Assembly (NCBI GenBank): GCA_963754285.1
Contig: CAVWFN010000005.1
Span: 62,001-126,000, forward strand
Reading direction: 5' to 3'
Source of the DNA: RYN-133 sp963754285
GTDB taxonomy: Bacteria; Actinomycetota; Actinomycetes; Mycobacteriales; Jatrophihabitantaceae
DNA: 64,000 nucleotides
Shown here piece after piece: positions 33,127 to 41,127 of this stretch. Position 1 is the stretch's first letter. Every line of letters begins with the position of its first letter. A program made the translations under genes and the position numbers. Under the pieces are notes generated by a model. That model was not told the DNA's origin and ran no database searches. It saw only the letters and a list, made by a program, of their open reading frames with translations.

Positions 33127-33967
33127 GTGCTGCCCGTGGCGCCGGATCCGACGACGAACTACGACAGCGATCTCGACCTGGCACAGCGGCTCGCCGACGC
33201 GGCCGACGCGATCACCATGCAGCGTTTCGGCGCGGCCGACCTCTCGGTCGAGTCCAAGCCCGATCTGACGCCGGTGACCGATGCCGACCGCGCGGTCGAG
33301 ACCGCGATTCGCGACGTGCTCGCCGAGCACCGCCCGGGCGATGCGGTGTCCGGTGAGGAGTACGGCTCGCAGGGCACCGGTGACCGGCGCTGGGTGATCG
33401 ACCCCATCGACGGCACGAAGAACTTCGTACGCGGCGTGCCGGTCTGGGCGACGCTCATCGCGTTGCTCGACGGCGCCCCGTCCCGTCGTCGGGATGGTGT
33501 CCGCGCCCGCGCTGGCGCGGCGCTGGTGGGCTGCCGAAGGCGCCGGAGCCTGGACGAGGGCGCTCGGTTCGGCGCCGAGGCGCATCACGGTGTCCGGGGT
33601 TGCCGACCTCGGTGACGCGAGCCTCTCGTACGCGTCGCTGTCGGGCTGGACGGACATCGGACGCCGCGAGCGGTTCCTCGACCTCATGGACCACTGCTGG
33701 CGCACGCGTGCCTACGGCGACTTCTGGTCCTACCTGCTGGTCGCCGAAGGTGCCGTCGACCTTGCCGCCGAACCCGACCTGTCGTTGTGGGACATGGCCG
33801 CGCTGGCGCCCGTCGTGACCGAGGCCGGCGGCCGGTTCACCGCGCTCGACGGCGCCGAAGGCGTGCACGGTCCGGGGGCGGCGGCGAGCAACGGCCTGCT
33901 GCACGACGCGCTGCTGTCGCACATCGGCGACGCCGCGTCAGGCGGCGACGCGGTCGGGAAGCAGTAG
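33127..33967 (+). pseudogene. hisN: Histidinol-phosphatase HisN, broken by a one-base insertion
   Basis: An inositol-monophosphatase-family histidinol phosphatase of about 279 residues split over two frames. The first part carries KPDLTPVTDADRAVE, GEEYG and the metal site WVIDPIDGTKNFVRGVPVWATLI. The second continues GMVSAPALARRWWAAEGAGAW, SLSYASLSGW, FWSYLLVAEGAVDLAAEP and LWDMAALAPVVTEAGG. Removing one C from the CCCC run at 33476-33479 restores a continuous protein (LLDGARPVVGMVSAP). All catalytic residues remain, so this is a recent lesion or a homopolymer error. The GTG at 33136 is an alternative start. The 3' end overlaps the convergent queA-like gene by 30 bases. Confidence 0.85.
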
Positions 33968-34939
33968 GCAGCTGTCGCCGAATTCGTGCCATAGGTAGTC
34001 GGCACGCTCGGCCTCGGCGTACGCAGCGTCGACGAGGTCGTTACCGGCGACCGCTTCGAGCAGGTGCAGATGCGATGCACCCGGCTCGTGCCATCCGGTG
34101 ACGAGCCCGCCCACCACCCGGACCGGGTGATCGTCGCCGAGCACCAGGTCCGTCCAGCCCGCGCTCGCGCGAACCACGCCATCGGCATCAGCGGCGCTTT
34201 CCAGGGCTCGAGTGACCGTGGTGCCGACAGCAACCACGCGACCGCCCCACGCGCGCGTCATGTTGACCAGCCGTGCGGTCGGTTCACTCACTCGGAACCG
34301 CTCCGGTTGAGGAGGCTCGCCGGCGTCCTGCGACGAGACCCCGGTGTGCAGCAGGACAGGAGCGACCGAGACACCGCGGGTGACGAGATCGGTCACGATC
34401 TGCGCAGTGAACGGACGCCCCGCGCTCGGCATCTCTGCACTGCCCGGTTCGCGCGCGAATACCGTCTGATACTCCGCCGCCGGATAGCGTCCACGCACAT
34501 AGCCGTAGCGAATCGGTCGACCCACGCGGGCGAGGTAGGCGACGACGCCGCCGTCGATCGGCACGCGGGCTCGCCACAGACGGCGCTGATCAGCCGGGTG
34601 GGGCGCTTGAACCGTCAGCTCGATTCCGTCGGGCAACTCGATGCGCTCACCGGGATGCAGATCGTCCACCGGTCCGGATGCGTTGCGCCGCGGCCGGACC
34701 TCGACGACCCACTCGCCGCCGTCGAGTGCCGTGGCGAAGTGCGCTGTGACCGGCCGGCCATCGGCACGGGTCGCATCGACCGCGGCCGACAGCGTGCCGG
34801 ACGTGTTCACGACGACCAGGTCGCCGGCACTCAGGTGCGCGCCGATCCGGTCGAAGCGCTCGTGGTGCACCTCGCCCGGCCGCGCGACGAGCAGACGCAC
34901 TGCGTCACGCTCGCTCGGTGGCGCCGAGGCTGCCTTCAT
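33938..34939 (-). CDS. QueA-like S-adenosylmethionine:tRNA ribosyltransferase-isomerase
   Basis: A 333-residue QueA-family protein: ARLLVARPGEVHHERF-type start (here VRLLVARPGEVHHERFDRI), SAGDLVVVNTSGTLSA where true QueA has NDTRVIPAR, GYVRGRYPAAEYQTVFAREPGSAEMPSAGRPFT and a GWTDLVLGDDHPVRVVGGLVTGWHEP end. QueA builds the epoxyqueuosine side chain of tRNA. The first ~15 family residues are absent and the NDTR motif is changed to NTSG, so it may be a divergent paralogue. The ATG overlaps the SDR stop (ATGA). No tgt or queC-F gene is in the window. Confidence 0.82.
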   Translation of the reverse strand: MKAASAPPSERDAVRLLVARPGEVHHERFDRIGAHLSAGDLVVVNTSGTLSAAVDATRADGRPVTAHFATALDGGEWVVEVRPRRNASGPVDDLHPGERIELPDGIELTVQAPHPADQRRLWRARVPIDGGVVAYLARVGRPIRYGYVRGRYPAAEYQTVFAREPGSAEMPSAGRPFTAQIVTDLVTRGVSVAPVLLHTGVSSQDAGEPPQPERFRVSEPTARLVNMTRAWGGRVVAVGTTVTRALESAADADGVVRASAGWTDLVLGDDHPVRVVGGLVTGWHEPGASHLHLLEAVAGNDLVDAAYAEAERADYLWHEFGDSCLLLPDRVAA

Positions 34940-35637
34940 GCCGACGCCCCGAGCGAGGCCCAGTCGCCCGCGCGGTATCGACCGCTGGCCGGAGCGACGT
35001 CGAGCAGGTGCAGCAACGCGGGCACCGTGTCCTCGGGCAGCGGGCGGTCGGAGATGTCTTCGCCGGGGAACGCGCGCTGATGCATGTCGGTACGCATGTC
35101 GCCGGGGTCGACTGCGTAAACGCGCACGGTTGTCTCTTCGACGCCGAGCACGGCCGACACCTGGTCGAGCGCAGCCTTGGATGAGCCGTAGCCGCCCCAG
35201 CCGGCGTACGCCTCGACGGCCGCGTCCGAACTGACGTTGACCACAACGCCCGAGGACGCGCGCAGCAGCGGCAACAACCGCTGCACGAGGGCGACCGGTG
35301 CGAGCACGTTCGTCTCGTAGATCGCGCGGAGCGAGTCGAGACCATGGTCGGCCAGCTTCGGCAACGGGCTGGGCCCGAGCGCGCTGGCGTTGTTGACGAG
35401 CAGATCGAGGCGTCCGAGCGATGCCACTGCGGCACTGATCGCTTCGCGGTGGCCGGGATCGGTGACGTCACCGGCGATGGCTACGGCGGACGGGATTTCG
35501 CCCAGCACGCCGGCGAGGCTCGCGCGGTCGCGTCCATCGATGACGAGCTGCCAGCCTCGGTCGGCCAGCGAACGGGCGAGTGCGCGACCGAGGCCACGTG
35601 ACCCGCCGGTGATGAGTGCAACTGGGTTCGATGTCAT
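34936..35637 (-). CDS. Short-chain dehydrogenase/reductase
   Basis: A 233-residue SDR: cofactor motif TGGSRGLG, DLLVNNAS, NVSSDA with catalytic Ser, and YGSSKAAL with the Tyr-xxx-Lys pair. The Arg after the glycine motif and the IDGRDRAS segment suggest NADPH. The ATG at 35637 is used; upstream in-frame triplets are in the promoter. It is divergent from a SoxR-like gene and shares a repeat-containing control region with it, so it is a probable redox-regulated target. Confidence 0.9.
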   Translation of the reverse strand: MTSNPVALITGGSRGLGRALARSLADRGWQLVIDGRDRASLAGVLGEIPSAVAIAGDVTDPGHREAISAAVASLGRLDLLVNNASALGPSPLPKLADHGLDSLRAIYETNVLAPVALVQRLLPLLRASSGVVVNVSSDAAVEAYAGWGGYGSSKAALDQVSAVLGVEETTVRVYAVDPGDMRTDMHQRAFPGEDISDRPLPEDTVPALLHLLDVAPASGRYRAGDWASLGASA

Positions 35638-35647
35638 GACGTCGATG

Positions 35648-35675
35648 GTTATAGTTGAAGTCAACTTGAAGTCAA
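35648..35675 (-). promoter_or_regulatory. Promoter/operator between the SDR gene and soxR
   Basis: On the minus strand TTGACT (35675-35670) and TATAAC (35653-35648) form a -35/-10 pair with a 16-base spacer filled by two copies of TTGACTTCAA (11 bases apart). TTGACTTCAAGTT resembles the half-site of SoxR/MerR targets (TTGACCTCAAGTT). The SDR ATG lies about 11 bases after the -10. A 16-base spacer is shorter than the 19-20 usual for MerR-family control, so the exact -35 is uncertain. Confidence 0.6.
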
Positions 35676-35693
35676 GCGAGCGGACGGAGCCGA

Positions 35694-36164
35694 ATGCATA
35701 CGACCGACCTGCTCACCGTCGGCGAGGTGTCCGCGCGCAGCGGCGTCGCGCCGTCTGCGTTGCGCTACTACGAGAGTCAAGGTCTTGTCGACGCGACTCG
35801 CACGACCGGGAACCAACGCCGCTACCAGCGCCACGTTCTGCGTCGGCTCGCGTTCATTCGGGCAGCTCAGAACGTCGGGCTCAGTCTCGACGAGATCACG
35901 GCTGCCCTCGATACGTTGCCCGCCGGCCGTACGCCGACGAGGGCCGACTGGACCCGGCTGTCACGAACGTGGCGTGACCGCCTCGACGAGCAGATCGCCG
36001 CGCTGCGCAAGCTGCGCGACGGCCTTGACACCTGCATCGGCTGCGGGTGTCTGAGTTTGCAACGCTGCGCGGTGTCGAACCCGGCCGACATCATCGGGCG
36101 AGAGGGCCCCGGTGCCCAGTTCCTGCCGCGACCGCTGCGAGCTACCCAGCCAGCCCGTCGATGA
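35694..36164 (+). CDS. soxR: SoxR-type redox-sensing MerR-family regulator
   Basis: A 156-residue MerR-family protein. The winged helix (LTVGEVSARSGVAPSALRYYESQGLV) and dimer helix are followed by the [2Fe-2S] motif CIGCGCLSLQRC, identical in layout to SoxR. Oxidation or nitrosation of the cluster activates target promoters; in actinobacteria the targets are mostly oxidoreductases and pumps that handle redox-active compounds. The divergent SDR gene is the obvious local target. The ATG has GGAG upstream. The 3' end overlaps a convergent gene by 23 bases. Confidence 0.92.
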   Translation: MHTTDLLTVGEVSARSGVAPSALRYYESQGLVDATRTTGNQRRYQRHVLRRLAFIRAAQNVGLSLDEITAALDTLPAGRTPTRADWTRLSRTWRDRLDEQIAALRKLRDGLDTCIGCGCLSLQRCAVSNPADIIGREGPGAQFLPRPLRATQPARR

Positions 36165-36681
36165 CTTCGGCGCTCGGAAGTTGACCGAGCGCACTGCCCG
36201 GCAGCGCGAGCTTCGAGCGGCGCAATCCGCTGCCGATGACCGCGACGTCGCGTTTCACCACGGCGCTGTCGACGAGCACCGGCCAGTCGGCGGGCAGCCC
36301 GATCGGGGTGATCCCGCCGTACTCCATGCCCGATAACGCAACCGCGTCGTCCATCGGCGCGAACGACGCCTTTTTCGCGCCCAGCCTGCGCCGCACCGTC
36401 CCGTTCACGTCGGCGCGGGTGGTTGCGAGGATGACGCACGCCGCGTAGGTCACGGCGCTCCCTCGCTTGCCGGCGATGACCACGCAGTTCGCGGAGTCGG
36501 CCAGCTCGACGCCGTAGTGCGCACAGAACTCCGCCGTGTCGGCGAGGTCGGCATCGATCTCGGCGCCCCGCACGTCTGCCGCGGACGGCCATGCCGCGAG
36601 CGCGTCAGCAACCGGGGCTGCGACGAGCCCGGTGAGCGAGGTCTGCCAATCGAGCGTTCCTGGGTAGCTGCGCACGATCAC
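36142..36681 (-). CDS. YbaK/ProRS-associated domain deacylase
   Basis: A 179-residue aminoacyl-tRNA editing-domain protein: CVVIAGKRGSAVTYAACVILA, GAKKASFAPMDDAVALSGMEYGGITPIGLP and VIGSGLRRSKLALPG. It shares the fold of YbaK but is distant from the copy at 10933, so its tRNA substrate is not predictable. The GTG at 36681 is divergent from a CoA-binding protein gene across 17 bases. Confidence 0.85.
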   Translation of the reverse strand: MIVRSYPGTLDWQTSLTGLVAAPVADALAAWPSAADVRGAEIDADLADTAEFCAHYGVELADSANCVVIAGKRGSAVTYAACVILATTRADVNGTVRRRLGAKKASFAPMDDAVALSGMEYGGITPIGLPADWPVLVDSAVVKRDVAVIGSGLRRSKLALPGSALGQLPSAEVIDGLAG

Positions 36682-36698
36682 GACCCTAATGTGGACGT

Positions 36699-37133
36699 GT
36701 GAGCGAGACTTCCCGCACCACCGACAGCATCGTCGAACAGATTCTGCGCACCTACGACACGATCACCGTCGTCGGCGCGAGCGCGGCACCGCACAAGGCG
36801 GCCCACACCGTCCCGGCGCACATGCAACGCCATGGCTGGCGGATCATCCCGGTCAATCCGCACGCGGACGAGATTCTCGGCGAGCGCGTCTTCCGCACGA
36901 TCGGCGACGTCCCCGAGCAGGTCGGTCTCGTCGACGTGTTCCGCCCGTCCGAGCACACGCCCGACATCGCCCGGCAGGCCGTGGCCGCCGGGGCGAGCGC
37001 GTTGTGGCTACAACTCCACATCGCATCCGAAGAAGCACGCGCCATCGCCACCGAGGCGGGGCTGCTCTACGTCGAGAACCGTTGCCTGGTGATCGAGCAG
37101 GACCGGCTCGACCTCACCGCACCGACGCGCTAG
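36699..37133 (+). CDS. CoA-binding domain protein (YccU-like)
   Basis: A 144-residue Rossmann protein of the CoA_binding_2 type: ITVVGASAAPHKAAHTVPAHMQRHGWRIIPVNP, VDVFRPSEHTPDIARQAVAAGA, ALWLQLHIASEEA and ENRCLVIE. Family members bind CoA in crystal structures; their biological role is unknown. The start is GTG. The last 20 bases overlap the convergent MoaD-FMN reductase gene. Confidence 0.88.
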   Translation: MSETSRTTDSIVEQILRTYDTITVVGASAAPHKAAHTVPAHMQRHGWRIIPVNPHADEILGERVFRTIGDVPEQVGLVDVFRPSEHTPDIARQAVAAGASALWLQLHIASEEARAIATEAGLLYVENRCLVIEQDRLDLTAPTR

Positions 37134-37932
37134 CCGACGCACGCCAGCCCGCGAACTCGACAAGCTGGCCGGCGAGCACGCGCAGTGCGCCCGCGACGCG
37201 GTCGTCGTCGACGCGCTGCTCGGCGGAGTTCACCGTGACCCCGAACGGGGTGGGCCAGCCGCGCAGGGCATGCACCGTCGACCGCACCGAGGTCAACGTC
37301 GTTCCGCATGCCTGCCAACCCGACGCCGTGACGATGATGCCGACCGCTTTGCCGTCGAGATACGGACGCTGGTCGTCGCGCAGGAGTTCGAGGTGGTCGA
37401 GAGCGTTCTTGACCAGGCCCGACATGTCACCGTGATATCCGGGCGTGCCGATCACGACGCAGTCGGCGGCGCGCACGGCTTCGATCAAGGGTGCCGACCC
37501 GGCCGGATCGAGGTCGTCGCCGTACATCGCCAGGTCGGCCAGCGTCGGCCCGAGCAGCGCCTGGGTACGCGCCCCCAGAGCTTCGGCTTCGGCGAGACAC
37601 TGCGTGATCAGCAGGTTGGTGAGCGATTCGGCTCGGCTGGAGCCGCCGATCCCGACGATCAGCGGAGCGCTACCGCCGGCGAAGGGTGGCAGCACGTCGA
37701 TCTCGGCGCCGTCGGCGAGTTGCGTCGCATCGCCGGCTTGGCGTCCGTCCACGAGGAACGACGCGACCGCGCTGACCTGCCGCAACTCGGGCCGGGCCGC
37801 AAGCAGCGCGCGCAGGTCACCGATCGTGCGCGCAGCGAGCGTTTCGGTCTCCCGCCCGGCGGCGCGCTGCGCGCCCGCCCAGAAACGGACGATGACGGTC
37901 GGGGTGTTCACCGGGATCGTCGAGTCGGACAC
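37114..37932 (-). CDS. MoaD-like sulfur carrier domain fused to an NADPH-dependent FMN reductase
   Basis: A 272-residue fusion. Residues about 12-87 are a MoaD/ThiS-type beta-grasp domain (VIVRFWAGAQRAAGRETETL ... ADGAEIDVLPPFAGG) ending exactly in the diglycine (86-87) that is normally the free C-terminus. Residues 88-272 are an FMN reductase: LIVGIGGSSRAESLTN, GTPGYHGDMSGLVKNALDHLELL. The internal diglycine cannot be thiocarboxylated unless cleaved. A TAG triplet begins immediately after the GG codons in another frame, which hints that a separate MoaD stop was lost by a one-base change. The gene starts four bases after modC and belongs to the molybdate operon. Confidence 0.8.
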   Translation of the reverse strand: MSDSTIPVNTPTVIVRFWAGAQRAAGRETETLAARTIGDLRALLAARPELRQVSAVASFLVDGRQAGDATQLADGAEIDVLPPFAGGSAPLIVGIGGSSRAESLTNLLITQCLAEAEALGARTQALLGPTLADLAMYGDDLDPAGSAPLIEAVRAADCVVIGTPGYHGDMSGLVKNALDHLELLRDDQRPYLDGKAVGIIVTASGWQACGTTLTSVRSTVHALRGWPTPFGVTVNSAEQRVDDDRVAGALRVLAGQLVEFAGWRASASASVR

Positions 37933-37936
37933 CAGT

Positions 37937-39001
37937 TCAGCGTGCCACGTCCGGGTAGGTCACTACGTCGGTGGCCTTGGCCGTGAGCCACACCGGCGAT
38001 CCCGCGGTGAGTTGCAGTTCGGCCAATGCCGCCGCGGTGATGTCGACAAGCACCGTTTGGTCCGCGTCGACGGTGAGTCGCACCCGATCGGCCAGCGGGA
38101 CGAGGGTGCGCACTGTCGCGCGCCACACGATGCGTGCGCTGCTGGGCTGCGGTCGGTCGTCGTGCACGGTGAACGCCGACGGCCGCACGGCGACGAACAC
38201 GGGTCCGTCGGCAGCGTCGGCGGCCGACAGCACTCCCCCGCCGTCGAGTTGGACGACGCCGCCGGCTGCCACGCCGCGGTACAGATTGACGCCGACGAGC
38301 TTGGCAACGTACGAGGTGATCGGACGGCTGCTGATCTCGGCCGGGGTACCGCGCTGCACGACTGCGCCGTCCTCGAGCACGACGATTGTGGACGCGAGCA
38401 CGAGCGCCTCGACCGGATCGTGCGTGACGAGCAGGGTCGGGCCGTCATAGGCCGCCAGGTGGTCGCGCAACTCGCCCTGCACCTCCGCGCGCGTCTGCAC
38501 GTCCAGCGCGGCCAGCGGTTCGTCCAGCACGAGCGCCTTGGGCGACGAGGCGAGGGCCCTGGCCAGCGCGACCCGCTGTGCCTGCCCGCCGGAGAGTTCG
38601 GACGGGCGCCGGTCGGCGAAGCCGGCCAGGCCCAGCCGGTCGATCCACTGCATCGCCGCGGCGCGCGCAGCTGCGCGAGGGGTGCCCCGCGAGCGCGGAC
38701 CGAACGCAACATTGTCGATCACCCGCAGGTGCGGGAACAGTCGATGGTCCTGGAAGACCACGCCGACGCCGCGGCGTTCCGGGGCGACGAACACGCGCGC
38801 TGCCGGCGCATCGACCGGCCGCCCGTCCAGGGAGATCGTCCCGCTGTCGACCGCGAGCAAGCCGGCGATCGCGCGCAGCATGGTGCTCTTGCCCGCTCCG
38901 TTGGGTCCGAGCACCGCGAGCACCTCGCCAGGCTCGACCGACACGTCCGCGCGAAGCGTGAAGGTACCGCGCGAGAGCGTCGCATCGAACTGCAGAGTCA
39001 C
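37937..39001 (-). CDS. modC: Molybdate ABC transporter ATPase
   Basis: A 354-residue ModC: Walker A GPNGAGKST, Q-loop VFQDHRLFPHL, signature LSGGQAQRVALARAL, Walker B ALVLDEPLAALD and switch THDPVEA, then a C-terminal TOBE/Mop domain (SARIVWRATVRTLVPLADRVRLTVDA). It powers molybdate uptake by ModB with ModA. The GTG at 39001 is seven bases after modB. The next gene in the operon is the MoaD-FMN reductase fusion. Confidence 0.92.
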   Translation of the reverse strand: MTLQFDATLSRGTFTLRADVSVEPGEVLAVLGPNGAGKSTMLRAIAGLLAVDSGTISLDGRPVDAPAARVFVAPERRGVGVVFQDHRLFPHLRVIDNVAFGPRSRGTPRAAARAAAMQWIDRLGLAGFADRRPSELSGGQAQRVALARALASSPKALVLDEPLAALDVQTRAEVQGELRDHLAAYDGPTLLVTHDPVEALVLASTIVVLEDGAVVQRGTPAEISSRPITSYVAKLVGVNLYRGVAAGGVVQLDGGGVLSAADAADGPVFVAVRPSAFTVHDDRPQPSSARIVWRATVRTLVPLADRVRLTVDADQTVLVDITAAALAELQLTAGSPVWLTAKATDVVTYPDVAR

Positions 39002-39008
39002 GTCCGGC

Positions 39009-39839
39009 TCATGAGCCCGGCGCGGTCCGCAGCAACCATTTGTCGCGCAACGTCACGAGCACCACTATCGCAACCAGCATGAGCGGCAGGCTGAGCGCGG
39101 TCGCTGCCGACGGGTCACCGCTGACCTGGAACACCCTCAACACCAATACGGGCATCGTCAGCGTCGTCCCGGCGATGTTGCCGCCGAAGATCGTCGTTGC
39201 GCCGAACTCACCGATCGCCCGCGCCCAGCACAGCACCGAGCCGAGGGCCAGCGAGGGTGTGATCAACGGCAAGGTGATCCGGGTGAAGACCCGCCACCGC
39301 GAGGCGCCCAGCGTCGCCGCGGCCTCTTCCAGCCCGCGGTCGGCCGAGCGCAGCGCTCCTTCGACGGTGACCACGAGGAACGGCATCGACACGAACGTCG
39401 CGGCCACCACAATGCCGAACTGCGTGAACGGCAGGCTCCAGCCGAACCATCGATAGAGGTATTGGCCCACGAGACCGTGCTCGCCGAGGGCGAAGAACAG
39501 CGCGATGCCGCCGACGACGGGTGGCAGCACGAGCGGCAGGGTGACCGCCGCGCGGATCAGCGACCTCCCGGGGAACGGGCGCCGAGCGAGGATCCACGCC
39601 AGCGGCACGCCGAGGACGATGCTGATCGCGGTCGCTTCGAGCGACGTCTCGATCGACAGGCGCAGGGCGTCCCAGAACTGGTACTCGCGGTAGATCGCGC
39701 CGAGCTTGCTCCACGGCGCGCGCACCACGAGCGCAACCGCGGGCACGATCAACAGCGCCGCTCCGATGGCAGCGGGCGCGATGAGCAGCGGCGGCGTCCC
39801 GGTGCTTGCGCCGCCGCGACGAGGCCGCCGCCCGATCAC
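39009..39839 (-). CDS. modB: Molybdate ABC transporter permease
   Basis: A 276-residue permease with about six membrane segments and the ModB EAA loop EEAAATLGASRWRVFTRITLPLI. Other blocks are FWDALRLSIETSLEATAISIVLGVPLAWILARRPFPGR and GEFGATTIFGGNIAGTT. The GTG at 39839 overlaps the modA stop (GTGA), so translation is coupled. Start choice is supported by this overlap; the frame upstream runs antisense-like through modA. Confidence 0.92.
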   Translation of the reverse strand: MIGRRPRRGGASTGTPPLLIAPAAIGAALLIVPAVALVVRAPWSKLGAIYREYQFWDALRLSIETSLEATAISIVLGVPLAWILARRPFPGRSLIRAAVTLPLVLPPVVGGIALFFALGEHGLVGQYLYRWFGWSLPFTQFGIVVAATFVSMPFLVVTVEGALRSADRGLEEAAATLGASRWRVFTRITLPLITPSLALGSVLCWARAIGEFGATTIFGGNIAGTTLTMPVLVLRVFQVSGDPSAATALSLPLMLVAIVVLVTLRDKWLLRTAPGS

Positions 39840-40630
39840 GGCTTGAGGAAGCCGTCCGCGATCAAGACCTTCTGCCCGTCGGAGGACAGGACGTAGTTGA
39901 CCCACGCCTGCGCCAGATCGTGATTGCCCGACTTCTTCAGCGCAGCGATCGGATAGGTCGTGCTCGCGTTGATGTTGTCGGGGATCCTCACGCCTACGAC
40001 CGAGCTTCCGGCGGCGCGCACGTCGGTCACGTAAACCACGCCGGCGTCGACCTCCTTGGTCTCGACCACACCCAGGGTGGATTTGACGTCGGGTTCGCTG
40101 GCGGTTGGTTTGACCGTCACCTTCGCGTTGGCGAAGACCTCGAGCGCCGTCGATCCGCACGGCACGGCTGGGTCGCACAGCGCGACCTTGACGCCCGACT
40201 TCGCGAGGTCGGCCACCGTCTTGATGCCCGCGGGGTTGCCCGGCGGCGTCGCGATCTCCATGCGGTTCTTGACGAAATTCGTCGGTGTATCGGCATCGCC
40301 GGCCTGGACGACGGTATCCATGTTCTTGGGCGAGGCCGACGCGAAGACATCGGCCTTCTGGCCCTGCGTGATGTCTTCGGCCAGCGTGGAACTGGCGTCG
40401 AAATTGAAGGTGACGGTCGTGCCCGAGTGCGCCTTCATGAACTGCTCGCCAAGCGTCGTGAACGCTTCCTTCAACGAGGACGCGGCGAACACCGTGATCG
40501 AGCCGGACAGCCCGCTCGAGGAACCCGAACTGTTCGATGTGCTACCCGACGACGAACACGCCGCGACGCCGCCGACCGCGAGCGCGCAAGCCGCCAGCGC
40601 TGCAAACCATCGCGTGGACCTGCGCATCAT
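39836..40630 (-). CDS. modA: Molybdate-binding lipoprotein
   Basis: A 264-residue substrate-binding protein. A signal peptide ends in the lipobox VGGVAAC, with lipidated Cys25, followed by a Ser/Gly linker. The ModA pattern is clear: ITVFAASSLKEAFTTLGEQF, TFNFDASSTLAEDITQGQKADVFASAS, VKVALCDPAVPCGSTALEVF and YPIAALKKSGNHDLAQAWVNYVLS. The ATG overlaps the stop of the upstream regulator gene (ATGA). Confidence 0.93.
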   Translation of the reverse strand: MMRRSTRWFAALAACALAVGGVAACSSSGSTSNSSGSSSGLSGSITVFAASSLKEAFTTLGEQFMKAHSGTTVTFNFDASSTLAEDITQGQKADVFASASPKNMDTVVQAGDADTPTNFVKNRMEIATPPGNPAGIKTVADLAKSGVKVALCDPAVPCGSTALEVFANAKVTVKPTASEPDVKSTLGVVETKEVDAGVVYVTDVRAAGSSVVGVRIPDNINASTTYPIAALKKSGNHDLAQAWVNYVLSSDGQKVLIADGFLKP

Positions 40631-41043
40631 TGGGTCTCCTCAGGCAGTTCGGAAACCTCGACCACGACGTTGGTCGACTTCACCGATGCGATCGCGCGGA
40701 CACCGGGTTTGAGTCCGAGGTCGTCGGCAGCTTCGCGGCTCATCAACGACACGACGCGGTAGGGACCGCATTGCATCTCGACCTGCGCCATCACGGTGTC
40801 GCGCACGACGCGCGTGACCAGGCCCACGAAGCGGTTGCGCGCGGACTCGCGCGCAACCGGTCCGACGTCCGGAACGGCACCGGCGTTGCGCTCGGCGAAC
40901 CGCGCCAGGATCGCACCGTCGACGACTCGTCGCCCGGTCGCATCGCTTCCAGTGGTCAGGCGGCCGGTCTCGGCCCAGCGACGCACGGTGTCGTCGCTGA
41001 CGCCGAGCAGTTCCGCGGCCTCTCGCAAGCGGTAAGAAGGCAT
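40627..41043 (-). CDS. Mop/TOBE-domain HTH regulator of the mod operon
   Basis: A 138-residue protein with an excisionase/MerR-like HTH (YRLREAAELLGVSDDTVRRWAETGRL) and a C-terminal TOBE/Mop domain (RNRFVGLVTRVVRDTVMAQVEMQCGPYRVVSLMSREAADDLGL) that should bind molybdate. It is the first gene of the mod operon, so it is a probable molybdate-responsive regulator of modABC, analogous in role to ModE but of different build. I found no clear palindrome upstream. Confidence 0.85.
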   Translation of the reverse strand: MPSYRLREAAELLGVSDDTVRRWAETGRLTTGSDATGRRVVDGAILARFAERNAGAVPDVGPVARESARNRFVGLVTRVVRDTVMAQVEMQCGPYRVVSLMSREAADDLGLKPGVRAIASVKSTNVVVEVSELPEETQ

Positions 41044-41101
41044 GGACGGACTCTAGCGCGCGGTCCGCAGATGTCCGGAGAAACCCGGGTAACTTGCCGA
41101 A

Positions 41102-41121
41102 GTTGCGGTTTGGCCCGCAAC
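41102..41121. terminator. Small hairpin between lsr2 and the mod operon
   Basis: GTTGCGG and CCGCAAC arms around a six-base loop, just downstream of the lsr2 stop on the minus strand. There is no T-run. It is a possible weak lsr2 terminator or a structure in the mod operon leader. Confidence 0.3.
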
Positions 41122-41127
41122 GGCGAA

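Noticed and set aside
35637..35664. TTG start giving the SDR nine extra residues
   Set aside because: The codons fall on the -10 element and repeats of its own promoter; the cofactor motif is correctly placed from the ATG at 35637.
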